Assembly: GCA_947591565.1 (NCBI GenBank)
Contig: CANQDH010000025.1
Coordinates: forward strand, 1 to 10,772
Origin: an uncultured Bacilli bacterium
GTDB taxonomy: Bacteria; Bacillota_I; Bacilli_A; RF39; UBA660
Direction: 5' to 3'
Length of the DNA stretch: 10,772 nucleotides
A program made the translations under genes and the position numbers. The notes beneath the pieces were generated by a model. It saw only the letters and a list, made by a program, of their open reading frames with translations, was not told where the DNA came from and searched no databases. Below are positions 1-6,599 of this stretch, in pieces. Position 1 is the first letter of the stretch. Each line of letters starts with the position of its first letter.

Positions 1-1
1 T

Positions 2-29
2 AAAAAAAATTTAGAATTAAATTCTAAAT
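2..29 (-). terminator. Rho-independent terminator of the dacA-like gene
   Basis: On the minus strand a perfect 10-bp stem (20-29 paired with 9-18, one base between the arms, so the inner pairs probably open into a loop) is followed by a run of T (complement of the A-run at 2-8). It overlaps the TGA stop of the carboxypeptidase gene at 29-31, so it is placed exactly to end that transcript. The stem is AT-rich, with only one G-C pair, so it may be modest in strength. Confidence 0.8.
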
Positions 30-1183
30 CATTCAAAATTAATGTTACCTGATATAATATCTATTAAATTAGTATAAAATACTTCAAAAATATTGGCTTT
101 TTTAACATCTTGTTTTACCGTAACATTAATTGTTTTAATAATATTATTATCCTCTTTTAAATCAAGTGTTCCAACAATATCGCCTACATTTACAGGTGCT
201 TTTATTTCTTTAACATGAAGTTCATAAGTTACATTTTTTTTATTTTCGATTTTTTTATGTAGTAAACTAACATCTTCCATTGGTACTATTTCAACATATT
301 GTTGTTTTCCTTTATCTACTTTTTTCTTACCTAGAATGCTATCTGTTGATAATAGTTTTTCAAGATCATACTGAGCAAAAGCATAATCTAACATTTGGGT
401 TACTTCAGCATTTCTAGTTTTACTATCAGGCTCTCCCATAACAACAGCAATAAGTCGCATACCATTTTTTTTAGCTGTTGCTGTTAAACAGTACCCAGCA
501 CCTGCTGTATATCCTGTTTTAAGACCATCAACACCATCATAAAATCTTACTAATTTGTTAGTATTAACAAGCCATATTTCTTTATCCGTATTTTGTCTTA
601 AATAATCTTCATAAATAGATGTATATTTTAAAACTTCTTCATGTTTTACAAGTTCTTTAGCAATTAAACTCATGTCATAGGCACTAGAATAATGATTAGC
701 AGTATCAAGACCATGAGGATTTTTAAAACTTGTATCCTTTAAACCAAGTTCTTTAGCCCTATTGTTCATCATACCAACAAAGGCTTCTTCAGTTCCAGCA
801 ATTTTTTCAGCCATGGCTACAACAGCGTCATTTCCACTAGCAACAGCAATTCCTTTAAAAAGATCTTTGACACTCATTTTTTCATTCGTTTCAAGGAGAA
901 TTTGACTTCCACCCATACTAGATGCATGTTCAGATACTGTTACCATATCATCCCAACCAATAACCCCTTTTTCAATATTTTCAACAATTAAAAGCATGGA
1001 CATCATTTTCGTCATAGAAGCAGGAACTAATTTTTCATGGGCATTTTTTTCATATATAATTTCACCTGTACTGGCTTCTATTAAAATAGCGCTCTTAGCA
1101 TTTTCAGCAAGTTTGAGCTCTTCAGCCTTTATCTTACAAAATGGTATTAAACATGCTAAAACGATAAATAATATTTTTTTCAT
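29..1183 (-). CDS. dacA: D-alanyl-D-alanine carboxypeptidase (PBP5/DacA type, peptidase S11)
   Basis: Low-molecular-weight penicillin-binding protein that removes the terminal D-Ala from peptidoglycan pentapeptides outside the membrane. The 384-aa protein has a Sec signal peptide (about residues 1-20: MKK, a hydrophobic core, then a K-A end). All three active-site motifs of the family are in order: SMTK with Ser56 and Lys59, SGN at 116-118, and KTG at 222-224. A C-terminal PBP5-type beta domain follows (about 275-360), and the tail (about 364-384, NIFEVFYTNL...) looks like the amphipathic membrane-anchoring helix usual in the family. Length is normal. The ATG at 1183 has a strong ribosome site (GAGGTGG, about 4-5 nt away), and a hairpin lies just upstream of it. 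The gene is monocistronic, with its own terminator, and diverges from the M15 peptidase pair, so this end of the window is a peptidoglycan-trimming neighbourhood. The exact role, vegetative (DacA) or sporulation-type (DacB/DacF), cannot be told. Confidence 0.95.
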   Translation of the reverse strand: MKKILFIVLACLIPFCKIKAEELKLAENAKSAILIEASTGEIIYEKNAHEKLVPASMTKMMSMLLIVENIEKGVIGWDDMVTVSEHASSMGGSQILLETNEKMSVKDLFKGIAVASGNDAVVAMAEKIAGTEEAFVGMMNNRAKELGLKDTSFKNPHGLDTANHYSSAYDMSLIAKELVKHEEVLKYTSIYEDYLRQNTDKEIWLVNTNKLVRFYDGVDGLKTGYTAGAGYCLTATAKKNGMRLIAVVMGEPDSKTRNAEVTQMLDYAFAQYDLEKLLSTDSILGKKKVDKGKQQYVEIVPMEDVSLLHKKIENKKNVTYELHVKEIKAPVNVGDIVGTLDLKEDNNIIKTINVTVKQDVKKANIFEVFYTNLIDIISGNINFE

Positions 1184-1196
1184 TTTCCACCTCTAA

Positions 1197-1220
1197 TAGA
1201 CTTTATGAAAAAAAAGTCTA
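1197..1220 (-). promoter_or_regulatory. 5' UTR hairpin upstream of dacA-like gene
   Basis: Perfect 8-bp inverted repeat TAGACTTT/AAAGTCTA (1197-1204 and 1213-1220) around an 8-nt loop. On the minus-strand message it ends only a few bases before the GAGGTGG ribosome site of the carboxypeptidase gene. In that orientation the U-run lies inside the loop, not after the stem, so it is not a normal terminator. It could protect the mRNA 5' end, tune translation or be an operator. No clear -35/-10 pair for this gene was found around it. Confidence 0.4.
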
Positions 1221-1309
1221 ATTATGTATAATTTTGACAATTTATAACGATATATATACCATTCTTTCGTTTTAACATTTATTAATTTCAAATTTATGTT
1301 GCAACTACC

Positions 1310-1338
1310 TTGTAATTTATTTTTTTTAACCTTATAAT
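1310..1338 (+). promoter_or_regulatory. SigA-type promoter for the first M15 peptidase gene
   Basis: TTGTAA (1310-1315) and a perfect TATAAT (1333-1338) are separated by 17 bp. Transcription would start near 1345, only about 9 nt before the ATG at 1354, so the message would begin almost at its GGTGAT ribosome site. The start point is inferred. Confidence 0.7.
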
Positions 1339-1353
1339 AGATATGGTGATGAT

Positions 1354-2292
1354 ATGGTAAAGGAAAGAAAATTAAATGTTAAAAATATTGTTAAATTAGT
1401 TATTATTGTTGTTTTACTTATTGTTGTTATTGTTAGTATAAACATCATTAGATATAAAAATAGTGATAAATATAAACTTAAAGAAATTGGTTATAACAAA
1501 GAACAAATAGAAGACATTTTAAAATTAGATAAAGAATACCGAAAAAAAATATTAAGTATGGATTATAATGAATTTTTACTTGATTTAATGAAAGAAAAAT
1601 ATTTTTTATTTGAGAATGTTGATAGATATTTAGAATATCATAAAAAAGATGAAAATGAAACAGCTAAAAATGTTGTTGCGATTACAAATGTCGAATCTGA
1701 TTATGACCACTATACGAATACCAAAGAAACAGATACTTCTAAAGATATATTAATGCTTGTTAATAAATATAATTATCTATCAAAAGATTTTGTTCCTCAA
1801 AATATAGTTGAGGTTAAAAACTGGTACTGCTACGGAAATGCAAGTTTAAGAGAAGATGCTTATGATGCTTTTATTGAGATGTTTAATGCCGCTAAAAAAG
1901 ATGATGTAACTTTAATTATTAATTCTGGATATCGTGATTATCAAGATCAGGATGATACCTATCAAGAATTTTATGATATTTATGGAAAAAATGAAGTTGA
2001 TAAATTAGCGGCTAAACCAGGATATTCGGAACACCAAACAGGTTTATCCATGGATATTACATCTTATGATGAAACAGCAGATACTGATTTTGAAGATACC
2101 GAAGAATTTAAATGGTTACAACAAAACGCTTATAAATATGGCTTTATTTTAAGGTACCCTAAAGGAAAAGAAAAAATAACAGGATATGCTTATGAAGCAT
2201 GGCATTATCGTTATGTTGGCTTAGAAGCTGCTTCTAAAATAAATGAATTAGATATCACTTTTGACGAATATTATGAATATTTTGTAAAGTAG
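1354..2292 (+). CDS. Membrane-anchored M15B peptidase (VanY/LdcB-like D,D- or L,D-carboxypeptidase)
   Basis: Zinc peptidase that trims the C-terminal D-Ala from peptidoglycan stem peptides outside the membrane; D,D (VanY) versus L,D (LdcB/DacB) specificity cannot be read from sequence. The 312-aa protein has an uncleaved N-terminal anchor (about 11-32, very rich in V/I/L). A charged, helical extension follows (about 35-130) that is not part of the catalytic domain. The M15B domain spans about 135-300: SGYRDYQDQ at 191-199, SEHQTGLSMD at 225-234 giving His227 and Asp234 as zinc ligands, and EAWHYRY at 281-287 giving catalytic Glu281 and zinc ligand His284. The ATG has a close GGTGAT ribosome site (3 nt spacer). 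The next gene is a shorter paralogue. A strong terminator overlaps the stop, so the two are probably separate or only partly linked transcription units. Confidence 0.92.
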   Translation: MVKERKLNVKNIVKLVIIVVLLIVVIVSINIIRYKNSDKYKLKEIGYNKEQIEDILKLDKEYRKKILSMDYNEFLLDLMKEKYFLFENVDRYLEYHKKDENETAKNVVAITNVESDYDHYTNTKETDTSKDILMLVNKYNYLSKDFVPQNIVEVKNWYCYGNASLREDAYDAFIEMFNAAKKDDVTLIINSGYRDYQDQDDTYQEFYDIYGKNEVDKLAAKPGYSEHQTGLSMDITSYDETADTDFEDTEEFKWLQQNAYKYGFILRYPKGKEKITGYAYEAWHYRYVGLEAASKINELDITFDEYYEYFVK

Positions 2293-2311
2293 GACTTCTT
2301 CCTACTTTTTT
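2288..2311 (+). terminator. Rho-independent terminator between the two M15 genes
   Basis: Perfect 7-bp stem AGTAGGA (2288-2294) / TCCTACT (2300-2306), a 5-nt loop, and a T-run to 2311. The stem includes the TAG stop codon (2290-2292) of the upstream gene. It should end or attenuate the upstream transcript only about 20 bp before the next start codon. Confidence 0.85.
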
Positions 2312-2333
2312 CATATACTATAGTGGTGATGTT

Positions 2334-2984
2334 ATGGATAAACAAAGGATAATTATCTTAACGATTGTCTTTATTTTGATTTTAATATATGAAAAAGATC
2401 ATTTTTATGAAAATATTAAAATAATTGATAATCCTAATACACTAGATGTCCTCGTCAATAAAAATAATAAATTACCTAATAATTATATACCTAAAGACCT
2501 TGAAATATTAAATGTTAACTATGCTTATGAAAATAAATATATGCAAAGAGAAGCTAAAGAGATGTTTGAACAATTAAGTAGTGATGCCGCTAAACTAGGT
2601 TACAAAATAATTGCAACCTCGACATATAGAACTTACGATTATCAAAAAGATTTATATAATTTTTATGTTAAGGATAAAGGCTTAGATTATGCAGATAAAT
2701 GTTCAGCTAGACCAGGTCATTCTGAGCATCAAACCGGTCTTGCTGTTGATGTCGAAGGTTCAAATGCTTCATATGATGATTTCGAAAAATCAAAAGAATT
2801 TAACTGGATGATGGAAAATGCCCATAAATATGGTTTTATTTTAAGATATCCTAAAGGTAAAGAACATATTACAGGTTTTAAATATGAACCATGGCACTAT
2901 AGATATATTGGAAAAGATGCTGCAACTATTATTTATAATGAAAAAATAACTTTGGAAGAATACAAAAAAGATTACCTAACGTAA
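2334..2984 (+). CDS. Membrane-anchored M15B peptidase, short paralogue (VanY/LdcB-like)
   Basis: A second D,D-/L,D-carboxypeptidase of peptidase family M15B, 216 aa, acting on peptidoglycan stem peptides at the outer face of the membrane. The N-terminus is a single hydrophobic anchor (about 5-19). Catalytic motifs are complete: STYRTYDYQ (96-104), SEHQTGLAVD (130-139) with zinc ligands His132 and Asp139, and EPWHYRY (185-191) with catalytic Glu185 and ligand His188. It is a tandem relative of the preceding gene: the stretch around KYGFILRYPKGKE and the WHYRY block is nearly identical. It lacks that protein's roughly 95-residue helical linker between anchor and catalytic domain, so its active site should sit closer to the membrane. 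The start is preceded by GGTGATGTT, the same layout as its neighbour. A weak -10 (TATACT, 2314-2319) lies between the upstream terminator and the start but has no good -35, so expression may depend partly on read-through. Confidence 0.92.
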   Translation: MDKQRIIILTIVFILILIYEKDHFYENIKIIDNPNTLDVLVNKNNKLPNNYIPKDLEILNVNYAYENKYMQREAKEMFEQLSSDAAKLGYKIIATSTYRTYDYQKDLYNFYVKDKGLDYADKCSARPGHSEHQTGLAVDVEGSNASYDDFEKSKEFNWMMENAHKYGFILRYPKGKEHITGFKYEPWHYRYIGKDAATIIYNEKITLEEYKKDYLT

Positions 2985-2989
2985 TCTTT
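2964..2989 (-). terminator. Terminator of the amine dehydrogenase gene, inside the end of the M15 gene
   Basis: A 9-bp perfect stem (2981-2989 with 2967-2975), a 5-nt loop, and on the minus strand a T-run (complement of the A-run at 2964-2969). It starts at the TAA stop of the minus-strand gene and lies within the last codons of the convergent plus-strand gene. For the plus-strand transcript the same hairpin is followed by CTTTAATCG, a poor U-tract, so it may serve both genes but favours the minus one. Confidence 0.75.
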
Positions 2990-4067
2990 AATCGTTTACA
3001 TATGTATTTAAAGGATTTACTCTATACATTGGTTCATCAAACTTAGATGTTGGTACAAAACCAGACTTTGCATTTATAACATCAGGTATACGATTAACAA
3101 CTGTGGCACAAGTTAATTCTACGGTTGCGGGTTTATTGATAACAAGTGTCGTATCAGGTTCACCCATAACTGTCCATTCATTTTTGTCAAATTCTTCGTG
3201 ATTATAAACTTTACCTATACATTCAGATTCTATTGTAATTCCTTCTTTGGTTTCACTTGTTACAACAGCACTCATACCCGTTGCCATACCAGCTTTAATA
3301 GTCATATTTAAAGTTGTAGATGTTATATCATAGCTATTCGTTTGGGGTATACATACTTGTTTTTGACTGATAATTGTTAAACCTAATTTATCAGCAAGCC
3401 ATCCATTGACATTCCACATATAAGATGGTAAATATTTGCCATCATTAATAATTTTAGCTCTTTCTTCATCAGTAATACGGTCAACACTAGCAACTTCTTT
3501 ATCAAATTGTTCTAGTGAAAGACCAGCACCATGGGCTTTAGCAAGAGCAATACCATAATCTTCAACATTATATGAAGAACTACCCTTTATTTTCGTTATT
3601 TTGTGAGTTGAAGCTGCAATGCCACTAATCAAATTACCCCAGTACAAATCTTGATAACCACTTCCGGTTATTGTACAATTGTTTTCTTTAGCTAATCTAT
3701 CTATTTCCTTAGTTAAATTAGGATTAGAATTATATGAGTAGAAAGCTTCTTCACATGTCGTAATAGCGTTTACCCCACATTTGGCACATAAAAGTAGTGC
3801 ATCACTTACATCTGATAATAAACTCATAGTTGTAATAATACAAATATCAGGTTTAACCGTTCTAAGCAAATTTTCAGCATCTTTAACATCTGATACTACA
3901 ACATTCATTTTTTGAGTACCCATGATGTCGCCAATATCTTTACCAATAACATCGGGATTAATATCAACAGCACCTACTATTTCGGCACCTTTTTCATATA
4001 CGTAGCGCATGGTATAGACGCTCATTTTACCTGTTCCATATTGAACAACTTTTATTTTTCGATCCAT
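2988..4067 (-). CDS. NAD(P)-dependent amine dehydrogenase, DapB-fold (2,4-diaminopentanoate dehydrogenase-like)
   Basis: Rossmann-fold oxidoreductase of the group that includes 2,4-diaminopentanoate dehydrogenase (Ord, clostridial ornithine fermentation) and dihydrodipicolinate reductase-like enzymes; cytoplasmic. The 359-aa protein opens with a beta strand and the nucleotide loop GTGKMS (11-16). EIVGAVDINPDVIGKD follows (29-44), where an acidic residue (Asp35) ends the second strand as in dinucleotide binders. Family-like segments follow: ITTCEEAFYSY (102-112), GSGYQDLYWGN (135-145) and, near the C-terminus, ATVVNRIPDVINAKSGF (321-337), which resembles the VVNMIPHVLNA-type end of diaminopentanoate dehydrogenases. 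The substrate is uncertain; no other ornithine-pathway gene is in view. The start has a perfect AGGAGG with a 7-nt spacer, and several TTTGACA repeats precede it. The gene is monocistronic, with its own terminator, and convergent with the M15 pair. Confidence 0.75.
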   Translation of the reverse strand: MDRKIKVVQYGTGKMSVYTMRYVYEKGAEIVGAVDINPDVIGKDIGDIMGTQKMNVVVSDVKDAENLLRTVKPDICIITTMSLLSDVSDALLLCAKCGVNAITTCEEAFYSYNSNPNLTKEIDRLAKENNCTITGSGYQDLYWGNLISGIAASTHKITKIKGSSSYNVEDYGIALAKAHGAGLSLEQFDKEVASVDRITDEERAKIINDGKYLPSYMWNVNGWLADKLGLTIISQKQVCIPQTNSYDITSTTLNMTIKAGMATGMSAVVTSETKEGITIESECIGKVYNHEEFDKNEWTVMGEPDTTLVINKPATVELTCATVVNRIPDVINAKSGFVPTSKFDEPMYRVNPLNTYVND

Positions 4068-4115
4068 CTTCTATCCTCCTACTATAATCATACACCAAAA
4101 AAAGATTTTTTTAAA

Positions 4116-4175
4116 CGTCAAAAGCATTTATTTGACAACACTTTGACACTTGTAAATGGTCTGTCTATTTTGACA
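4116..4175. promoter_or_regulatory. Repeated TTTGACA motifs upstream of the amine dehydrogenase gene
   Basis: TTTGACA occurs on the plus strand at 4131-4137, 4142-4148 and 4169-4175. A related, oppositely oriented copy (cgtcaaaa) lies at 4116-4123. The first two are 11 bp apart, about one helical turn. The cluster lies between the dehydrogenase start and the CotD-like gene's terminator, where a regulator of the dehydrogenase would bind. The last copy also forms a possible plus-strand promoter, TTGACA-16 bp-TATAAA (4170-4197), which would read antisense into the CotD-like fragment. Function is unproven. Confidence 0.35.
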
Positions 4176-4195
4176 TTTTGAGTAAATTCATTATA

Positions 4196-4224
4196 AAAGA
4201 AAAAAGATAGAATAAATCTATCTT
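4196..4224 (-). terminator. Terminator of the CotD-like gene
   Basis: Perfect 8-bp stem TCTATCTT/AAGATAGA (4217-4224 and 4204-4211) with a 5-nt loop, followed on the minus strand by TTTTTCTTTT. It touches the TAA stop of the CotD-like 3' fragment (4223-4225), so the normal end of that gene is still in place although its 5' half is 5.6 kb away. Confidence 0.75.
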
Positions 4225-4354
4225 AAACAAATTTACAACAAGGTCCATTATCTATGTTGCAAACTTGATTTTCTTCTGAACATGTATATTGTGGTGTATA
4301 ACTATGATTATAGATATGACGGTTTATAACATGTGTATGGATTGGGCAAACATG
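4223..4354 (-). pseudogene. CotD-like small Cys/His-rich protein gene, 3' half (split by the element)
   Basis: The minus-strand frame reads ...HVCPIHTHVINRHIY, then a Tyr/Cys-rich end finishing CCKFV and TAA. It has no start codon or ribosome site of its own: upstream in frame it runs into element DNA and meets a TAG at 4376-4378. The spacing of His and Cys and the pattern (HV.P.HTHVIN.H.Y.H) is that of the spore inner-coat CotD family. The matching 5' half is at 10002-10142. Joining the two at the shared ACATGTG gives one continuous 87-aa protein with no frame change. In its present state this half is untranslatable unless the element is excised. An alternative reading is a metal-binding small protein unrelated to spores; the family assignment is from remembered motif style, not a search. 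Confidence 0.85.
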
Positions 4355-4378
4355 TGAATGCCCTTTTTTGATAGACTA
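4329..4378. repeat. attL: left junction of the integrated element
   Basis: The core ACATGTG at 4350-4356 is an exact copy of 10006-10012. Left of the core is CotD-like coding sequence; right of it is element DNA. Relative to a crossover between 4353 and 4354, the element half carries TGATAGACTA at +16 to +25 (4369-4378), the exact inverse of TAGTCTATCA at the other end. GGGCA (4344-4348) and TGCCC (4359-4363) sit symmetrically at 6-10 bp on either side. The 50-bp span and this motif spacing match large-serine-recombinase sites. The exact cut point is inferred from the symmetry. Confidence 0.8.
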
Positions 4379-4381
4379 TTC

Positions 4382-4717
4382 TTAAGTGCAAGCATTTAAT
4401 AAAGTCATTATACTTATTAAATCATTATCACTTAACTTTTCAGCAAATTTTAAGCGTCTAATTTCATAATCTATACTTCTAATATGTTCACACAAAACTG
4501 AACCATGTACGTCTTTTGTATCCTCTAATTGATAATGCGTTGGAAATTCTTTATCATTAGAGGTAATAGGACACACAATAACCATTTTTGTATGCTCATT
4601 AAAAACATTATTACTAATTACAACGGCTGGTCTAAATCCTGATTGTTCATGACCTTTTATGGGATTAAAATCTAGAAAAACAACATCACCCTGTTTCGGC
4701 ACATATTTTTTTACCAT
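4382..4717 (-). CDS. mazF: MazF/PemK-family toxin (endoribonuclease)
   Basis: Predicted sequence-specific mRNA interferase, 111 aa, the usual length. Family signatures are in order: GDVVFLDFNPIKGHEQSGFRPAVVIS (10-35), where the conserved Arg29-Pro pair follows the loop, VCPITS (48-53) with the conserved Thr52, and HGSVLCEHIRSID (71-83). It is translationally coupled to the upstream antitoxin: its ATG (4717-4715) lies inside the antitoxin's last codons, overlapping by 7 bp. There is no separate promoter. The stop is only 26 bp from the attL core, so it is the last gene of the element. It probably promotes maintenance of the element by killing or arresting cells that lose it, with abortive defence as an alternative. 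The RNA sequence it cuts cannot be predicted. Confidence 0.92.
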   Translation of the reverse strand: MVKKYVPKQGDVVFLDFNPIKGHEQSGFRPAVVISNNVFNEHTKMVIVCPITSNDKEFPTHYQLEDTKDVHGSVLCEHIRSIDYEIRRLKFAEKLSDNDLISIMTLLNACT

Positions 4718-4953
4718 ATTTCTTTTCCTACACTTTCATCCCAAGAAAAAGTTTTTGCCAAATTTTTTCCATGATATTTTTTGAATCTTTCCTCTAATGA
4801 TATTTTCTTTTTTTGAGGTACACTTATAACTATTTTATTATCATCAAGTTTCATATCTAATATATCATTAGTTTTTATATTTAAAGATTTTAAAATATTA
4901 CTAGGAATCCTAATTCCTAAAGAATTACCCCATTTTTGAAGTTTAGCTTCCAT
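4711..4953 (-). CDS. mazE: MazE-like antitoxin (SpoVT/AbrB fold)
   Basis: Antitoxin and autoregulator partner of the adjacent MazF-like toxin, 80 aa. The N-terminal swapped-hairpin AbrB domain is clear: KLQKWGNSLGIRIPSNILK (4-22) followed by the strand pair around DILDMKLDDNKIVISVP. The C-terminal tail (about 46-80, ending WDESVGKEIW) would thread across the toxin. I chose the ATG at 4953 rather than the earlier in-frame ATG at 4986. The conserved domain starts right there and GGAG lies 8 nt upstream, whereas the earlier codons overlap the -10 region. The pair is driven by a strong promoter with palindromes suited to autorepression. The last 7 bp overlap the toxin start. Confidence 0.9.
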   Translation of the reverse strand: MEAKLQKWGNSLGIRIPSNILKSLNIKTNDILDMKLDDNKIVISVPQKKKISLEERFKKYHGKNLAKTFSWDESVGKEIW

Positions 4954-4969
4954 ACAACCATCTCCATTC

Positions 4970-5004
4970 ATGTATAGTATATACAATGTTTATACATTTG
5001 TCAA
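4970..5004 (-). promoter_or_regulatory. Promoter and probable autoregulatory operator of the mazEF pair
   Basis: On the minus strand: TTGACA (complement of 4999-5004), 17-bp spacer, TATACT (complement of 4976-4981). Inverted repeats overlap it: ATGTATA (4970-4976) / TATACAT (4991-4997), and the 8-bp palindrome GTATATAC (4977-4984). AbrB-fold antitoxins commonly bind such palindromes to repress their own operon; the promoter is seen, the operator role is inferred. Confidence 0.75.
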
Positions 5005-5030
5005 TAATATTTTTTCTTATTACATCCTAA

Positions 5031-6599
5031 TTAATACACATCCTTAAATGTAACTCTAATATTTATATTCTTATTTTCAAATATTTCGATTCTATCAATT
5101 AGATTAATGATAAGTTCTCTATTCGGTTTTTTCATAGATAAAAATCTATGAATATATTCTGTTATCATTTTATTTTTTGTTTCTTCACTTATCGTATCAT
5201 TAATATTATTATTTAATTCACTATATTTTTTTTGCTTTATTAAAAGTTCATTTTCAAGTTTTAATTTAACTCTTTCAAATTGTTCTTCCGTTATTTTTTT
5301 ATTTAATTTATCAATATAAATATCATCTAAATTATCATTAATTTGTTTAAGATCATTATGAAGTATCTCTAGTTCCTTTTTATTATTAACTGTACCCATT
5401 TTATCTAAATTAGATAAAATACTATCTTTTATTTTATCTTTCATAATAAAATTAGAACACATTTTAGTAAGTGAATTAATAATAACTTTTTCAAGCTCAT
5501 CATAATTATTTGAATGTGTCGTACAAAGTCTTTGCTTCATATAAGTTCTATAGTAATTACAAATAGTGTAGCATCTATTATCTTTTTTTCTTCTAGATGT
5601 AATAGATATTCGGTGTCCACAATCACCACAATATAAAAGTCCATCTAATAAATGATTTTCCTTTTTTTCACATCTACCTACATTTTTAGGTATTCTTGTT
5701 TGTACTTCATAGAATAATTCTTTATCAATTATTGCTTCATGAGTATTTGGTACAATAATATAATCACTTTCCATATTCTTAGCAACCTTTTTAATTTTAT
5801 AGTTAATTTTATTTCTTTTATTTTGAACTAAATCGCCTATATACATTCTATTTGTTAAAATATCGCTAATGGTTTTAGAATGCCACTTTCCATATTTTAA
5901 ATGATAATTATTTTTCCATTCAAAGCGATAATACTGAGCAGGCGTTTTTACTTTTTCATTAGTTAATTTTTGGGCAATTTTATAAAACGATAGACCACTT
6001 AGACACATATCAAATATTCTTTTTACTATCCTTGCCTGTTCTTCATTGATAACTAAGTGATTTTTATTATCCTTATCTTGTTCATATCCAAATGGTGTTC
6101 GTCCACCTACCCATTTTCCTTCTTTCATTTTGGCTTTTAAACTCGATTTGATTTTTTTGGAAATATCTTTAGCATACATATCATTCATGATGGCTTTAAA
6201 TGGAGCAATATCGTTATTTGAATTATCTAAAAAGGTATCTATATTATCCGTAACAGCAATATATCTAATATGATGTTCTGGAAAATATTTTTCGACAAAA
6301 TTACCTGTTCCAATATAATCTCTTCCAAGTCTAGATAAATCCTTAGTAATAACCATATTTACTTTGTGATTCTCAATATCTCTAAGTAATTTTTTAAAAG
6401 CAGGTCTTTCAAAATTAGTTCCCGAATAACCATCATCAATATAAATATCATATACTTTTAAATTATTTTCTTTAGTATATTGAAGTAATAAACTTTTTTG
6501 ATTTGTAATACTTTCGCTAAAATGTATCTTATCATCATCTTCACGAGATAATCTTATATAAAGACCAGCATTATACATTTTATTTAAATTTTCTAACAA
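5031..6599 (-). CDS. Large serine recombinase (site-specific integrase/excisionase of the element)
   Basis: Catalyses integration, and with a directionality factor excision, by cutting at a short core and forming a Ser-DNA link. The 522-aa protein is normal length. The resolvase catalytic domain (about 11-155) has YIRLSRE with nucleophile Ser18, YSGTNFERPAF (58-68) and TKDLSRLGRDYIG (85-97) with conserved Arg90 and Arg93. A recombinase domain follows (about 165-300; KMKEGKWVGGRTPFGYE). A zinc ribbon (about 320-362) has Cys324, Cys327, Cys347 and Cys359, with a long Lys/Asn/Glu-rich coiled-coil insertion (about 395-470). The start used is TTG at 6599, with GGAG 7 nt upstream; the next in-frame ATG (codon 8) has no comparable site. 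The start overlaps the stop of a 55-aa ORF, implying translational coupling. It is the obvious agent for the attL/attR structure described here. Confidence 0.95.
   Translation of the reverse strand: MLENLNKMYNAGLYIRLSREDDDKIHFSESITNQKSLLLQYTKENNLKVYDIYIDDGYSGTNFERPAFKKLLRDIENHKVNMVITKDLSRLGRDYIGTGNFVEKYFPEHHIRYIAVTDNIDTFLDNSNNDIAPFKAIMNDMYAKDISKKIKSSLKAKMKEGKWVGGRTPFGYEQDKDNKNHLVINEEQARIVKRIFDMCLSGLSFYKIAQKLTNEKVKTPAQYYRFEWKNNYHLKYGKWHSKTISDILTNRMYIGDLVQNKRNKINYKIKKVAKNMESDYIIVPNTHEAIIDKELFYEVQTRIPKNVGRCEKKENHLLDGLLYCGDCGHRISITSRRKKDNRCYTICNYYRTYMKQRLCTTHSNNYDELEKVIINSLTKMCSNFIMKDKIKDSILSNLDKMGTVNNKKELEILHNDLKQINDNLDDIYIDKLNKKITEEQFERVKLKLENELLIKQKKYSELNNNINDTISEETKNKMITEYIHRFLSMKKPNRELIINLIDRIEIFENKNINIRVTFKDVY

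Noticed and set aside
996..1196. Plus-strand open frame of 66 codons opposite the dacA-like gene
   Set aside because: Lies antisense to the signal-peptide and SxxK region of a well-supported gene, with no ribosome site; a shadow frame.
3912..4181. Plus-strand open frame of 89 codons overlapping the amine dehydrogenase start and intergenic repeats
   Set aside because: Antisense to the Rossmann start of the dehydrogenase, no ribosome site, composition of a shadow frame.
4170..4197. Plus-strand TTGACA-16 bp-TATAAA promoter reading toward the CotD-like fragment
   Set aside because: Good match but no plus-strand gene follows; TTGACA is one of several copies of a repeat, so it is noted only as part of that cluster.
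4344..4369. GGGCA-TGCCC hairpin followed by T6 on the plus strand, looking like a terminator
   Set aside because: The stem is half chromosomal and half element DNA and exists only because of the insertion; its dyad coincides with the recombination centre, so it is better read as recombinase half-site symmetry.
4978..4986. Earlier ATG at 4986 for the MazE-like antitoxin
   Set aside because: It overlaps the -10/start region and adds 11 residues before the conserved domain; the ATG at 4953 has a proper GGAG site.
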